Source: Minisyncoccota bacterium (GTDB lineage Bacteria; Patescibacteriota; Minisyncoccia; Minisyncoccales; GWA2-38-27). Taken from it: a stretch of DNA of 46,875 nucleotides. The stretch is from positions 1-46,875 of the forward strand of contig JAQTZP010000005.1 in NCBI GenBank assembly GCA_028687715.1, given 5' to 3'. The notes below the pieces were generated by a model. That model searched no databases and was not told the origin of the DNA. It saw only the letters and a list, made by a program, of their open reading frames with translations. Shown piece after piece: positions 1 through 6,992 of the stretch. Every line of letters begins with the position of its first letter. Positions within the stretch are counted from its first letter, which is position 1. Both the position numbers and the translations under genes were made by a program.

Positions 1-93
1 AAAAGTATGTTCATCATTACAACCACAGAAGAAACCATAAAGGCATAAACAATCAAACTCCAATTCAAAGAATAACTAACTACTTTAACAACC

Positions 94-1092
94 TTAAATG
101 TGTATACAACGCTGGATAAATTTACAGTTTTCCTCGCGGACATATTTTTGAGAACATTTTATTTTTCTCTTGGTGCAGTGGTAATAATTATGGTCTTTTT
201 GCGTTTCGGCGGTAATCAGACAACCGCACTCGGCACAGTGGATAAACCCGCGAAAAACAAAATACTTCGGCTTCTTTTTGTTCGGTTTGCTTTTGCTTTC
301 CATTACTTCCTGAACCTTATCAAAAAGTTTCTTTGCGACAATTGGTTCGTGTTTTCCTTCGTATAATTCCCCGTTGTAGCGGATAAGCCCGCAATAAAAA
401 GGGTTTTTGAGAAAATACTGATAATTGGCAATGCCTAATTTTTTCTGCTTCCGTCCGAGCAGCCCCAAATCATTGATTGTTTCGCATAAACGCCGCAGGG
501 AAAATTTTCCGGTAGAGTACAATTCGAAAGATTTTTTGATGAGTTTTGCCTTGCTTTTATCAACGATAATTGATTTTGTGTTTTTGTCGTTTAAATATCC
601 CAACGGGGCCATTTGAGGCCATAAACCATTTTTCAGTTTTTGTCTTATTCCTCTTTTGATGTTTTCAGAAAGATTATCAACATAGTATTTTGATTGGCCA
701 AAGGCGATTTGCAGCATAAATTTTCCCTGCGGCGTATTTTCAAACCAAAAAGTCGGGAATTTCAGCTCTTTTAATTTTTCAATATCCAAAAGCCAAATGA
801 TTTTCCCGCCGTCAACAGAATTTCTCGCCAACCTGTCAGGATGCCACGCTAAAATTCCTTCCGCTTCGCCTTTCTCTATGCGAAATAACATTTCATTGAA
901 AATCGGCCGGCCTGGCTCTTTGGCAGTTTGTTTTTCAATGAAAACTTTTACGATTCCCAAATTTTCTTTTTTCGCCAGTTCCTTCAGTTCTGCTATTTGG
1001 TCATCTATGCTTCGGATTTGTCTTTCTTCCGTGTCAGTTGATTTTCTCGCATAGAGAAAAAACTTTTTGGTTTGAAAATTTTGTGTGTTCAT
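94..1092 (-). pseudogene. Large serine recombinase, 3'-truncated
   Basis: Site-specific recombinase of the large serine family. The N-terminal resolvase domain is visible, with the YARKS motif placing the nucleophilic serine near residue 18, followed by a recombinase domain and one zinc-ribbon half with CAEC near residue 286 and a later HC pair. Intact relatives continue for roughly 150-200 more residues of coiled coil; here the frame ends about 16 residues after the last zinc-binding Cys, in AT-rich DNA unlike a recombinase tail. The start was set at 1092 (MNTQNF) because the longer frame to 1251 runs through a dense set of inverted repeats that looks non-coding. Probably inactive. What the sequence shows is the domains and early stop; inactivity is inference. 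Confidence 0.8.
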
Positions 1093-1110
1093 ATATTTTC
1101 TCAAAAACCA

Positions 1111-1226
1111 AAGGGGCAACCCTGTGAACACAAATCCACTTTCGCGAATTTGAACAGAAGTTGCCCCTTCGGGATTACAACGATTAGGTTGTAATAAAAT
1201 TCGCAAAAGTATTAGATTTGTGTTCA
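1111..1226 (-). promoter_or_regulatory. Nested and competing inverted repeats in the recombinase leader
   Basis: Three nested inverted repeats share one axis: 1124-1136 with 1214-1226 (GTGAACACAAATC), 1144-1151 with 1197-1204 (GCGAATTT), and 1174-1181 with 1188-1195 (ATTACAAC). A fourth pair, 1111-1120 with 1160-1169 (AAGGGGCAAC), crosses them, so the two folds exclude each other. This could be an attenuator for the recombinase, a folded recombination site, or old mobile-element ends. Confidence 0.6.
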
Positions 1227-1298
1227 CTTTTATTATACACAATTTTGGCAAAAAGCAAAAATCCGTTCAAAATGCTGGCGGAAAACTCGTCGTGTATA

Positions 1299-1499
1299 AA
1301 TTGGCGGTATGTTTTGGTTAAAATCCGAACCTATTTTCAGGAAAATCCCGACGCTGACCCCGAAGTATGACTTCGTCAACTACGGGGCATGCTTTTAGCC
1401 CGCCGCCTGCGGCGGCGGGCAGGAAAACCCGTCGGCTCGCGGGCGAAAAATCCTGGTGGACACTCACTCTCAAACCCCCTTCATTTTTCGCCCGCTCGC
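1299..1499 (+). repeat. Left arm of a perfect 201-bp inverted repeat
   Basis: GC-rich by comparison with its surroundings. By eye it matches the reverse complement of 2338-2538 without a mismatch. It contains internal palindromes (a GCCGCC...GGCGGC core near 1400-1421 and a CGAAGTATGACTTCG stem near 1361-1375). Together the arms box the single gene at 1626-2309. It fills most of the gene-free stretch 1251-1625; the rest of that stretch holds the promoter-like site at 1549. Confidence 0.9.
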
Positions 1500-1548
1500 A
1501 CCGAAAAAATTTTAAAAACTTATAGTGTTTATTTTTCCTAAAATAGGA

Positions 1549-1554
1549 TATACT
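1549..1554 (+). promoter_or_regulatory. Possible -10 element for the boxed gene
   Basis: TATACT preceded by GGA, 71 bases upstream of the ATG at 1626. A small TCCTA...TAGGA hairpin lies just upstream. No good -35 is visible at 17 bases, so support is weak. Confidence 0.3.
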
Positions 1555-1625
1555 GAAGATAGCGAAGTATCAATTAGAAAATTATAAGAGCTAAAATTTT
1601 AGTTAAGCTACAAATTTACAATTTT

Positions 1626-2309
1626 ATGAAGAAAAAAACTCTCACTTTTATAGCCCTAGTCGTTATTATAATTGTGGTCGTTTTGGTAGTTTGGGCAATT
1701 ATATATTCTAAAAATAAAGATGTTTATAATGGAGTTTCCGAATTATCCGATAAACAGCTTTTAGATTATGCCAAGTCACGATTTGACAAAGGAGAAATGA
1801 TGGGTAGAGATATAATTATTGGTTACCACTATGGAATTCCCGTAAGGGTAACTTTTCCTTGTTCTGATGTTTGTCCAGATTATACAATAAGAATTATAAG
1901 ATATGATGTTGAGCTTGATAAATGCGAAGAGGTGGGAGGTATCAAAAAAGCCATTTATGTTCCTTTTGCGGAAGCAATGATAGCTAGAGGTTTTTGTTTC
2001 CCAAAAGTTATTGTTTCAAATGGTATTTATGAATTTGCGGAGGATTGGAATTTGTTGATAGAAGAATTAGAAAATTTATCAAGTAAAATCAATTATTGCA
2101 ACGAGAAATCAGATTGTTCTTACAAAATCTTAGATAACTGCTATATTCCGGTCATGGCATTCAATAAAAATGGCGACCTAACAGAGTTTAATAAAAAATT
2201 TGAAGAGTATAAGCCAGAATTCCCTTCCTGTAATATGGGAAAAATAAAAGTTGATTCTCTTATTTGCGAAATGAATAAGTGTATTTTAAGTTATTCTTTA
2301 CAAGAATAA
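1626..2309 (+). CDS. Membrane-anchored Cys-containing protein of unknown function
   Basis: Not a family I can name. The 227-aa protein has an N-terminal basic stretch followed by one hydrophobic segment at about residues 9-28, so most of it should lie outside the membrane. The outer part has spaced cysteines, including CSDVC, and a C-terminal half with a repeated C-x(5)-C pattern plus a SLICEMNKC ending, a layout common in small secreted domains of environmental bacteria. It is the only gene between the two 201-bp inverted arms and encodes no transposase or recombinase motif, so it would be cargo. Function unknown. Confidence 0.7.
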   Translation: MKKKTLTFIALVVIIIVVVLVVWAIIYSKNKDVYNGVSELSDKQLLDYAKSRFDKGEMMGRDIIIGYHYGIPVRVTFPCSDVCPDYTIRIIRYDVELDKCEEVGGIKKAIYVPFAEAMIARGFCFPKVIVSNGIYEFAEDWNLLIEELENLSSKINYCNEKSDCSYKILDNCYIPVMAFNKNGDLTEFNKKFEEYKPEFPSCNMGKIKVDSLICEMNKCILSYSLQE

Positions 2310-2337
2310 ATAAAATTATTTTTAAAATTTTCTCGTG

Positions 2338-2538
2338 GCGAGCGGGCGAAAAATGAAGGGGGTTTGAGAGTGAGTGTCCACCAGGATTTTTCGCCCGCGA
2401 GCCGACGGGTTTTCCTGCCCGCCGCCGCAGGCGGCGGGCTAAAAGCATGCCCCGTAGTTGACGAAGTCATACTTCGGGGTCAGCGTCGGGATTTTCCTGA
2501 AAATAGGTTCGGATTTTAACCAAAACATACCGCCAATT
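2338..2538 (-). repeat. Right arm of a perfect 201-bp inverted repeat
   Basis: Reverse complement of 1299-1499. It begins 28 bases after the stop of the boxed gene and ends 8 bases before the ATG at 2547. Weaker similarity continues inward on both sides (AAAATTTTAAAAA). No flanking target duplication is visible outside the arms. Confidence 0.9.
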
Positions 2539-2546
2539 ACAGCACT

Positions 2547-2990
2547 ATGAAAATAACAATCTGCGGAAGTATAGCATTTGTAGATCAGATGCTTAGCGTC
2601 AAAAAGCAATTAGAGGATTTAGGGCATATAGTAGAGATGCCGCCTACTGAAGTTGAAGACGGAGAAGGGAATTTAATACCAGCAATAGAGTATTATAAGA
2701 TAAGGAGAAATACCGAAGGTCAAGAGGACTGGGTTTGGGATAGAAAAGAATGGGCTATGAAGAAACATTTCAATAAAGTTTCCTTATCTGATGCAATACT
2801 GGTATTAAATTACGACAAAAATGATATCGAGGGATATATTGGGGCAAATACATTCTTGGAAATGGGGCTGGCATTTCATTTAGCTAAAAAGATTTATATC
2901 CTCAATCCTATTCCAGAGATATCGTATAAAGAAGAATTGTTGGGCATGAAGCCTATTATTATAAATGGCAATTTAAATGAAATAAGCTGA
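2547..2990 (+). CDS. Nucleoside 2-deoxyribosyltransferase-like protein
   Basis: A 147-aa protein of the nucleoside 2-deoxyribosyltransferase-like Rossmann fold. It opens with the family-type strand and turn MKITICGSI. A later segment, DAILVLNYDKND followed by GANTFLEMGLAFHLAK, matches the usual 'D-x-hydrophobic ... G-x-E-x-G-x-A' substrate-binding helix in which the Glu acts on the glycosidic bond. Relatives act on nucleosides or nucleotides; the substrate here cannot be read from sequence. It lies 6 bases upstream of a DUF84-type NTPase, so the two may be one transcript concerned with nucleotide pool cleaning. The first 8 bases upstream are the only sequence between the ATG and the 201-bp repeat, so any promoter must lie in the repeat. 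Confidence 0.65.
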   Translation: MKITICGSIAFVDQMLSVKKQLEDLGHIVEMPPTEVEDGEGNLIPAIEYYKIRRNTEGQEDWVWDRKEWAMKKHFNKVSLSDAILVLNYDKNDIEGYIGANTFLEMGLAFHLAKKIYILNPIPEISYKEELLGMKPIIINGNLNEIS

Positions 2991-2996
2991 TATATT

Positions 2997-3542
2997 ATGA
3001 AAGTAGCTGTAGGCTCATTAAATCCAGTGAAAATAAAAGCTGCAGAGTTAGCTTTTAAAGAAGTTTGGCCGGAGAAAGATTGGGATGTTTTATCAACAGA
3101 AGCAGTTTCTGGTGTTTCTAATCAGCCAATGAGCGACAAGGAAGCAGTGCTTGGGGCTAGAAATAGAGCTAAGCAGGCAATAGAAAAAACTCAGGCTGAT
3201 TACGGAGTTGGCATTGAAGGGGGTATTCAAGAGATAGATGGAAGTTATTTTGATTGCGGTTGGATAGTTATTTTAGACAAAGAAAACAATGAAGGGATTG
3301 GTTCAACAATAAAAATGATTGTGCCTGAGAAAATGATCGGCATGATAAAAAAGGGCATAGAGCTTGGGTCAGTAAACGATATTATTTTCAATAAATCAAA
3401 CTCAAAGCAGAATGAAGGCCATTTCGGAAGCATGACTAATAATATTATTACCAGAACTAAAGGGTATAAAGATGGGGTTATTGCAGCTCTATCAAGATTT
3501 ATCAGACCTGATTTATTTGAAGCTTCTAACTGCGAAAGATAA
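2997..3542 (+). CDS. Inosine/xanthosine triphosphatase (DUF84, YjjX-like)
   Basis: A 181-aa member of the DUF84/YjjX family, which hydrolyses non-canonical ITP and XTP to keep deaminated purines out of nucleic acids. Visible features are the N-terminal VGSLNPVKIKA loop that binds phosphate, the VSNQPMSDKEA segment, GARNRA, the acidic GVGIEGG turn, and the Gly-His rich GHFGSMT near the end. Length fits the family. It follows the preceding gene by 6 bases. Its last 31 coding bases form part of the 89-bp sequence repeated at 4289, which shows that the gene at 4336 was originally next in line. Confidence 0.85.
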   Translation: MKVAVGSLNPVKIKAAELAFKEVWPEKDWDVLSTEAVSGVSNQPMSDKEAVLGARNRAKQAIEKTQADYGVGIEGGIQEIDGSYFDCGWIVILDKENNEGIGSTIKMIVPEKMIGMIKKGIELGSVNDIIFNKSNSKQNEGHFGSMTNNIITRTKGYKDGVIAALSRFIRPDLFEASNCER

Positions 3543-3600
3543 AATAAACTAATAATGCATGAGCTTAAAAAAGAAAAGAATAATTATAATCCTTGCCATA
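3512..3600 (+). repeat. 89-bp direct repeat, copy 1
   Basis: Identical by eye to 4289-4377, offset 777 bases. It covers the 3' end of the DUF84 gene, the short spacer, and the first 14 codons of the gene that is intact at 4336; here that second reading frame stops within two codons after the repeat ends. Confidence 0.92.
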
Positions 3601-3606
3601 TCGCAT

Positions 3607-3635
3607 TAAAAAACCGAGATTTCTCTTGGTTTTTT
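3607..3635 (+). terminator. Rho-independent terminator ahead of the NYN gene
   Basis: Arms 3611-3619 (AAACCGAGA) and 3624-3632 (TCTTGGTTT, one G-T pair) with a TTTC loop and a T run. It would isolate the inserted NYN gene from the upstream operon. Confidence 0.65.
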
Positions 3636-3653
3636 ATGTTATGATAAAATAAT

Positions 3654-4196
3654 ATGATTTCTAAATATTTGAAAGGGAAAATTTTAGTAATGATAGATGC
3701 TGCTAATTTGGAAAGTTCTGTGAAGTCTTTAGGTTGGTGGATTGATTATATAAAATTAAGAGATTTATTTAAGGAAAAAGAGTTAGTAGAGATTCGTGAT
3801 TATTGCGTTTATCATAATACAGATAATCAGAATAAATTCTTCACTTTTTTAAAGAAGAATGGGTTTATTTTAATTACTAAGCCATTGAAAGTAATTAAAA
3901 CAGAGGATATAGAGAGAGGAGATATTAGAAAAGCGAATTTTGACGTAGAAATAGCAATTGATGCTATGGAAATGATAAATAAATTTGATACTTTTGTATT
4001 ATTTTCTGGCGACAGCGACTTTGATTACTTGCTAAAGAAAATAAGAGGTAAAAATAAAAATGTTTTAGTAATTTCAAGCAAGCACCATATTTCTAAAGAA
4101 TTAATTGAAAATAGCGATAAGTATATAGATATTAAAAAATTGAAAAATTTAATTAAAAGAGAGAATAAAAGCCCGTCTTTTGCAACGGGCGGTTGA
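3654..4196 (+). CDS. NYN-domain nuclease (DUF88/LabA-like)
   Basis: A 180-aa NYN-domain protein, a PIN-like fold whose known members are metal-dependent ribonucleases. The expected acidic residues are all present: D15 in VMIDAANL, D97 and D103 in FDVEIAIDAM, and D120, D122 and D124 in SGDSDFD. It is a stand-alone domain with a short basic C-terminal tail. It sits in a 688-bp insert between two 89-bp direct repeats. A -10-like TAAAAT at 3645-3650 lies so close to the ATG that a transcript from it would be leaderless or start at M13. The last codons overlap the terminator of a predicted small RNA on the other strand. RNase activity is expected from the family and not shown here. Confidence 0.85.
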   Translation: MISKYLKGKILVMIDAANLESSVKSLGWWIDYIKLRDLFKEKELVEIRDYCVYHNTDNQNKFFTFLKKNGFILITKPLKVIKTEDIERGDIRKANFDVEIAIDAMEMINKFDTFVLFSGDSDFDYLLKKIRGKNKNVLVISSKHHISKELIENSDKYIDIKKLKNLIKRENKSPSFATGG

Positions 4197-4218
4197 TGAC
4201 GAATGATTTCTCATCCGC
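4165..4218 (-). ncRNA. Predicted small RNA convergent with the NYN nuclease gene
   Basis: On the minus strand a near-consensus promoter (TTGACA at 4254-4249, 18-base spacer, TATAGT at 4230-4225) is followed within about 50 bases by a GC-rich hairpin (arms 4190-4185 GCCCGT and 4176-4171 ACGGGC) and then TTTTATT. That gives a transcript of roughly 50-60 nt with no useful reading frame. Its 5' half can fold by ATGA-GAAA-TCAT or by GATGA/TCATC. The 3' end overlaps the last 30 or so bases of the NYN gene in antisense. Promoter and terminator are seen directly; that it is a functional RNA is inference. Confidence 0.5.
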
Positions 4219-4224
4219 ATCTTA

Positions 4225-4254
4225 ACTATAGCAAATCAACATACTCTGTGTCAA
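4225..4254 (-). promoter_or_regulatory. Strong sigma70-type promoter for the predicted small RNA
   Basis: TTGACA, 18 bases, TATAGT reading on the minus strand. It is one of the closest matches to consensus in the window, and no protein gene lies downstream of it on that strand until after the hairpin terminator. Confidence 0.6.
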
Positions 4255-4288
4255 CATATTTTTTATTTCCCCTATTTTTCCACAAGCC

Positions 4289-4377
4289 TTTATTTGAAGC
4301 TTCTAACTGCGAAAGATAAAATAAACTAATAATGCATGAGCTTAAAAAAGAAAAGAATAATTATAATCCTTGCCATA
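4289..4377 (+). repeat. 89-bp direct repeat, copy 2
   Basis: Second copy of 3512-3600. Its 3' part supplies the start of the gene at 4336, and its 5' part is an orphan copy of the end of the DUF84 gene. Confidence 0.92.
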
Positions 4378-4818
4378 CTGACGGCATTAGCTTTAATTAT
4401 TTATCTTTTAACAAGGAATCCGCTTGAGAAAAGATACAAAGAGCTTGAAAGAGATTATAATAAAATAAATGATGAGATCCAGATTTTATCCCAAGACATG
4501 GCAGATAAGATAAGCAGTAAAGATTGGGATGGGGTAAAAGATAAAGGCAGAGAGATTATAACAAAGATAGAGACTCTTTTAAAAATAGAAGATGATTTAA
4601 TAGCTTTAAGCCAGTCTTTAGACAAAGATAAAGATTCTGTTAAACTAAAGAAAAGAAAAGAGGCAGAGGAGAAAATGCTTGATTTTGAAAATAAATTGAT
4701 AGAGTGCATGGATTTTAAAATAGAAACTAGTGAAGAAGAGTTTAACCTCTGCAACGAAGAAACTGCTGAGATTTATCAGGATTTCGAGAGACTAATAAAA
4801 GAATATCAATCAATTTAA
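4336..4818 (+). CDS. Membrane-anchored coiled-coil protein
   Basis: A 160-aa protein with a basic start (MSLKKKR), one membrane segment at about residues 8-25, and then a long charged helical region with heptad-like spacing, so probably a coiled coil outside the membrane. I do not recognise a family. The start at 4336 is preferred over the ATG at 4332, whose frame closes early. Its first 14 codons lie in repeat copy 2, and the same start is present but aborted in copy 1, which indicates that this gene directly followed the DUF84 gene before the NYN cassette arrived. It stops immediately before an lgt remnant. Confidence 0.7.
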   Translation: MSLKKKRIIIILAILTALALIIYLLTRNPLEKRYKELERDYNKINDEIQILSQDMADKISSKDWDGVKDKGREIITKIETLLKIEDDLIALSQSLDKDKDSVKLKKRKEAEEKMLDFENKLIECMDFKIETSEEEFNLCNEETAEIYQDFERLIKEYQSI

Positions 4819-4821
4819 TAA

Positions 4822-5003
4822 CTAATCTATATTCTTTCTCGCGCTTTCTTTTGGATTTTACCCGTTCTGAAAATACCTTATTATCAGACCCTCGTTATTT
4901 TAATTTAACATCAGCTCAGTGGATAAGCCTGTTTCTATTTCTTATTTCTTCTATAATCTTAATTTTTAAAAAACAAATTAAATTATCAAAATATCTTTTA
5001 TAA
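4822..5003 (+). pseudogene. lgt: 3' remnant of prolipoprotein diacylglyceryl transferase
   Basis: Translating from 4822 gives about 60 residues with no start codon that match the C-terminus of Lgt: an RFLLDFTR motif (family R-F-x-x-E-x-x-R), then TSAQWISLFLF, the usual 'Q-W-I-S' entry into the final membrane helix, and a basic tail before TAA at 5001. The rest of lgt is absent, and its place is taken by the gene at 4336 and the accessory DNA upstream. The match rests on motif recognition only. Confidence 0.65.
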
Positions 5004-5007
5004 ATCG

Positions 5008-5715
5008 TTACAATCCGCGGCAGACAGCAACGCCCCAGATTTCTTTTGCTCCAGATCTTTTTAAAACTGAGGCAGATTCCTCCATTTTTAAATCCATTGT
5101 AAAGACGTCCTCTATTAAAAGAATTCTTTTGTCTTTTATTATTCTCTGATTTTCACATCTAAAGCTTTCTTCTATATTTTTTTCCCTTATATCCGTGTTT
5201 TTAATCTTTATTAGGACATTAGAGTAAACGGGAATATTTAAAAAGACAGAAAGTCTCTTGGCAATTTCTTCAGATTGGCTGAATCCTTGAAGCCTCATCT
5301 TTCTTATATCAATGGGAACAGGGATTAATATCGTGTTTTCGTTGAAAAAAGAGACAAGGTCTATTTCCAGATTAAGAAAATGGGCGATGATAAGTTCAGC
5401 CAGCGGACCTCTAAGCTCTTTTAAATAAGGCTCGCGCTTAAATTGGGACATTATCTTTTTAATAATTCTATCTTCATAAGATGAAGCGCAGAAAAGGCCT
5501 GATAAAGCTTTTTTGTCCCTGCATAGAATACAGGTTTTTCCGTCAAAAACAGGCTTGGGTCTAAAGCAGAAAGGGCAGTATTGAACCTTTAAAATGTCAA
5601 TTAAATAAAAGCAGTCTTGGCATAAATACGCTCCTTCTCTGCCGCAGTTCAAACAGAACTTTGGGAAAAGAGTGTCTAAAATGAATTCTTTGGCTCTGAT
5701 AAAATAATTCCTCAT
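5008..5715 (-). CDS. comF: ComF family phosphoribosyltransferase-like protein
   Basis: A 235-aa ComF-type protein associated with DNA uptake in competent bacteria. The N-terminus has a double zinc-ribbon (CLNC at about 21-24, a following CQDC, then CPFC and CILC), and the C-terminal half is a type I phosphoribosyltransferase fold. The PRPP-binding loop is unusual: LIEDVFTMDLKMEES replaces the typical DDV-x-TTGAT, so catalysis is doubtful. The start was set at 5715 because a TATACT -10 sits 11 bases upstream (5732-5727), so the upstream methionine at 5781 would not be transcribed from it. It is divergent from the pilus operon, which fits a competence role. Confidence 0.85.
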   Translation of the reverse strand: MRNYFIRAKEFILDTLFPKFCLNCGREGAYLCQDCFYLIDILKVQYCPFCFRPKPVFDGKTCILCRDKKALSGLFCASSYEDRIIKKIMSQFKREPYLKELRGPLAELIIAHFLNLEIDLVSFFNENTILIPVPIDIRKMRLQGFSQSEEIAKRLSVFLNIPVYSNVLIKIKNTDIREKNIEESFRCENQRIIKDKRILLIEDVFTMDLKMEESASVLKRSGAKEIWGVAVCRGL

Positions 5716-5726
5716 TATTTGATTGT

Positions 5727-5732
5727 AGTATA
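5727..5732 (-). promoter_or_regulatory. -10 element for comF, nearly leaderless
   Basis: TATACT on the minus strand ending 11 bases before the ATG at 5715, so the mRNA would have a leader of only a few bases. This is what decides the comF start. Confidence 0.45.
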
Positions 5733-5796
5733 AAAGAAGAAGATAGAAAATTAAGATTTTTAATTTTCTGGTTTTCCACATATTTATTATTTTAAA

Positions 5797-5808
5797 TTGT
5801 GATACAAT
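5797..5808 (+). promoter_or_regulatory. Extended -10 promoter for the pilus operon
   Basis: TGTGATACAAT with TACAAT at 5803-5808. The same extended -10 shape recurs before a pilin gene (13523) and dnaG (23659). It lies about 80 bases before pilM. Confidence 0.5.
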
Positions 5809-5886
5809 AATAAATAAAGAGATATCGCTTGGAAAAACGGCGGAGGGTGTTTTTGTTGTAATATATTAAACTTGATAAAAATTTAA

Positions 5887-6975
5887 ATGTTTGGACTTAG
5901 TTTTCGTCCTAAAAATTTTCTGGGAATAGATATCGGGAGTTCCGCTATCAGGATTATTGAAATGGGAATGAAGGGAAGCGTGCCGAAACTTGAGAATTAC
6001 GGGGAATTGGATATGTCTGTTGTAAAAAGCGATTCTTCAGAGAAAACTGGTTTAAAAGAAGAAAAAGATACGATTTTGCTTTCAGAAAAAGATACAGCTG
6101 TAATTATTAAAGCAATTTTAAAAGAAGCCAGGATTTCAACAAAAGAAGTTAATTTCTGCATTCCTGATTTCTCAAGCTTTTTCACAAGCTTTGAAATTCC
6201 GACAATGAAGGAAGAAGAAATAGCTGAAGCAATAAGATATGAAGTAAGGCCGTATATTCCCCTTCCTTTATCTGAGATAACTTTAGATTGGCTGATTACT
6301 GAAGGAGAGCCGGGCAGGACCCCTTTAAAAGTTTTAGTAGTTGCTATTCCCAATAAGGTGATAGACCAGTATCAGGAAATCGCAGAGCTTTCCAATTTAA
6401 GATTGAAAGCGTTAGAGCCTGAAGTTTTTGCCTTAGCCAGAGCTTTGGTTCCTGAAAACGGAGACAAAATAATAGCGATAATTGATATTGGAGCTCGGAG
6501 CACCATCTGCAGCATTGTTGACAAAGGAGTTATCAAAACAAGCCATAGTTTTAACATAGGAGGCAATGAGTTGACAGATAAATTAGCAAGATCCTTGAAT
6601 ATAGATTATAATAAAGCTGAAGAGCTGAAAAAGAAGTACGGACTTTCTTCTGCTGGCGGAGACGAAGGAAATGATGATATTAGAAAAGTTCTGATTCCCT
6701 TGATTGATTTAGTTTTAGACGAGATAAAGAAGGCTTTCAGAAATTTTTATCAAAACGAAGGAAAAGAAGTGGAAAAAATAATCTTAACAGGCGGTTTGGC
6801 TCACATGCCTTCGCTTAGAGAATATTTTTCACAGGAGCTTAAAAAAGGAATAGAGATTTCAAACCCTTTTACAACTATTTCTTATCCAGCCGTTTTAAAA
6901 GATTTATTGGAAAAAAGAGGTCCGTCTTATGCAGTAGCAGTGGGACTGGTTCTTAAAGGGCTTAAAACTAAATAA
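5887..6975 (+). CDS. pilM: Type IV pilus assembly protein PilM
   Basis: A 362-aa actin-like ATPase of the PilM/FtsA fold that forms the cytoplasmic ring of the pilus machine and binds the N-terminus of PilN. The phosphate-1 motif LGIDIGSSAIRIIE is at about residues 12-25, a second nucleotide-binding segment IAIIDIGARST near residue 197, and an adenosine-binding TGGLAHMPSL near 303. It is the first gene of a long co-directional operon, with the next start 17 bases downstream. Length is as expected for the family. Confidence 0.95.
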   Translation: MFGLSFRPKNFLGIDIGSSAIRIIEMGMKGSVPKLENYGELDMSVVKSDSSEKTGLKEEKDTILLSEKDTAVIIKAILKEARISTKEVNFCIPDFSSFFTSFEIPTMKEEEIAEAIRYEVRPYIPLPLSEITLDWLITEGEPGRTPLKVLVVAIPNKVIDQYQEIAELSNLRLKALEPEVFALARALVPENGDKIIAIIDIGARSTICSIVDKGVIKTSHSFNIGGNELTDKLARSLNIDYNKAEELKKKYGLSSAGGDEGNDDIRKVLIPLIDLVLDEIKKAFRNFYQNEGKEVEKIILTGGLAHMPSLREYFSQELKKGIEISNPFTTISYPAVLKDLLEKRGPSYAVAVGLVLKGLKTK

Positions 6976-6992
6976 CTTAAAATTAATTTAAT

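Noticed and set aside
1111-1226. Integron attC site
   Set aside because: The GTTRRRY/RYYYAAC core pair does not occur at the expected positions, and no tyrosine integrase is present.
1093-1251. N-terminal extension of the first recombinase
   Set aside because: The frame stays open but runs through four inverted repeats and shows no recombinase similarity; the YARKS motif is correctly placed with a start at 1092.
1626-2309. Transposase cargo for the inverted-repeat box
   Set aside because: The protein has a membrane anchor and spaced cysteines and no DDE, HUH or serine/tyrosine recombinase motif.
4160-4200. Terminator on the plus strand after the NYN gene
   Set aside because: The hairpin at 4171-4190 has no T run on the plus strand but has TTTTATT on the minus strand, so it fits a minus-strand transcript.
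4190-4220. Hammerhead ribozyme in the predicted small RNA
   Set aside because: There is a partial GGATGAG...GAAA likeness, but the CUGAUGA core has a substitution and stem II is missing.
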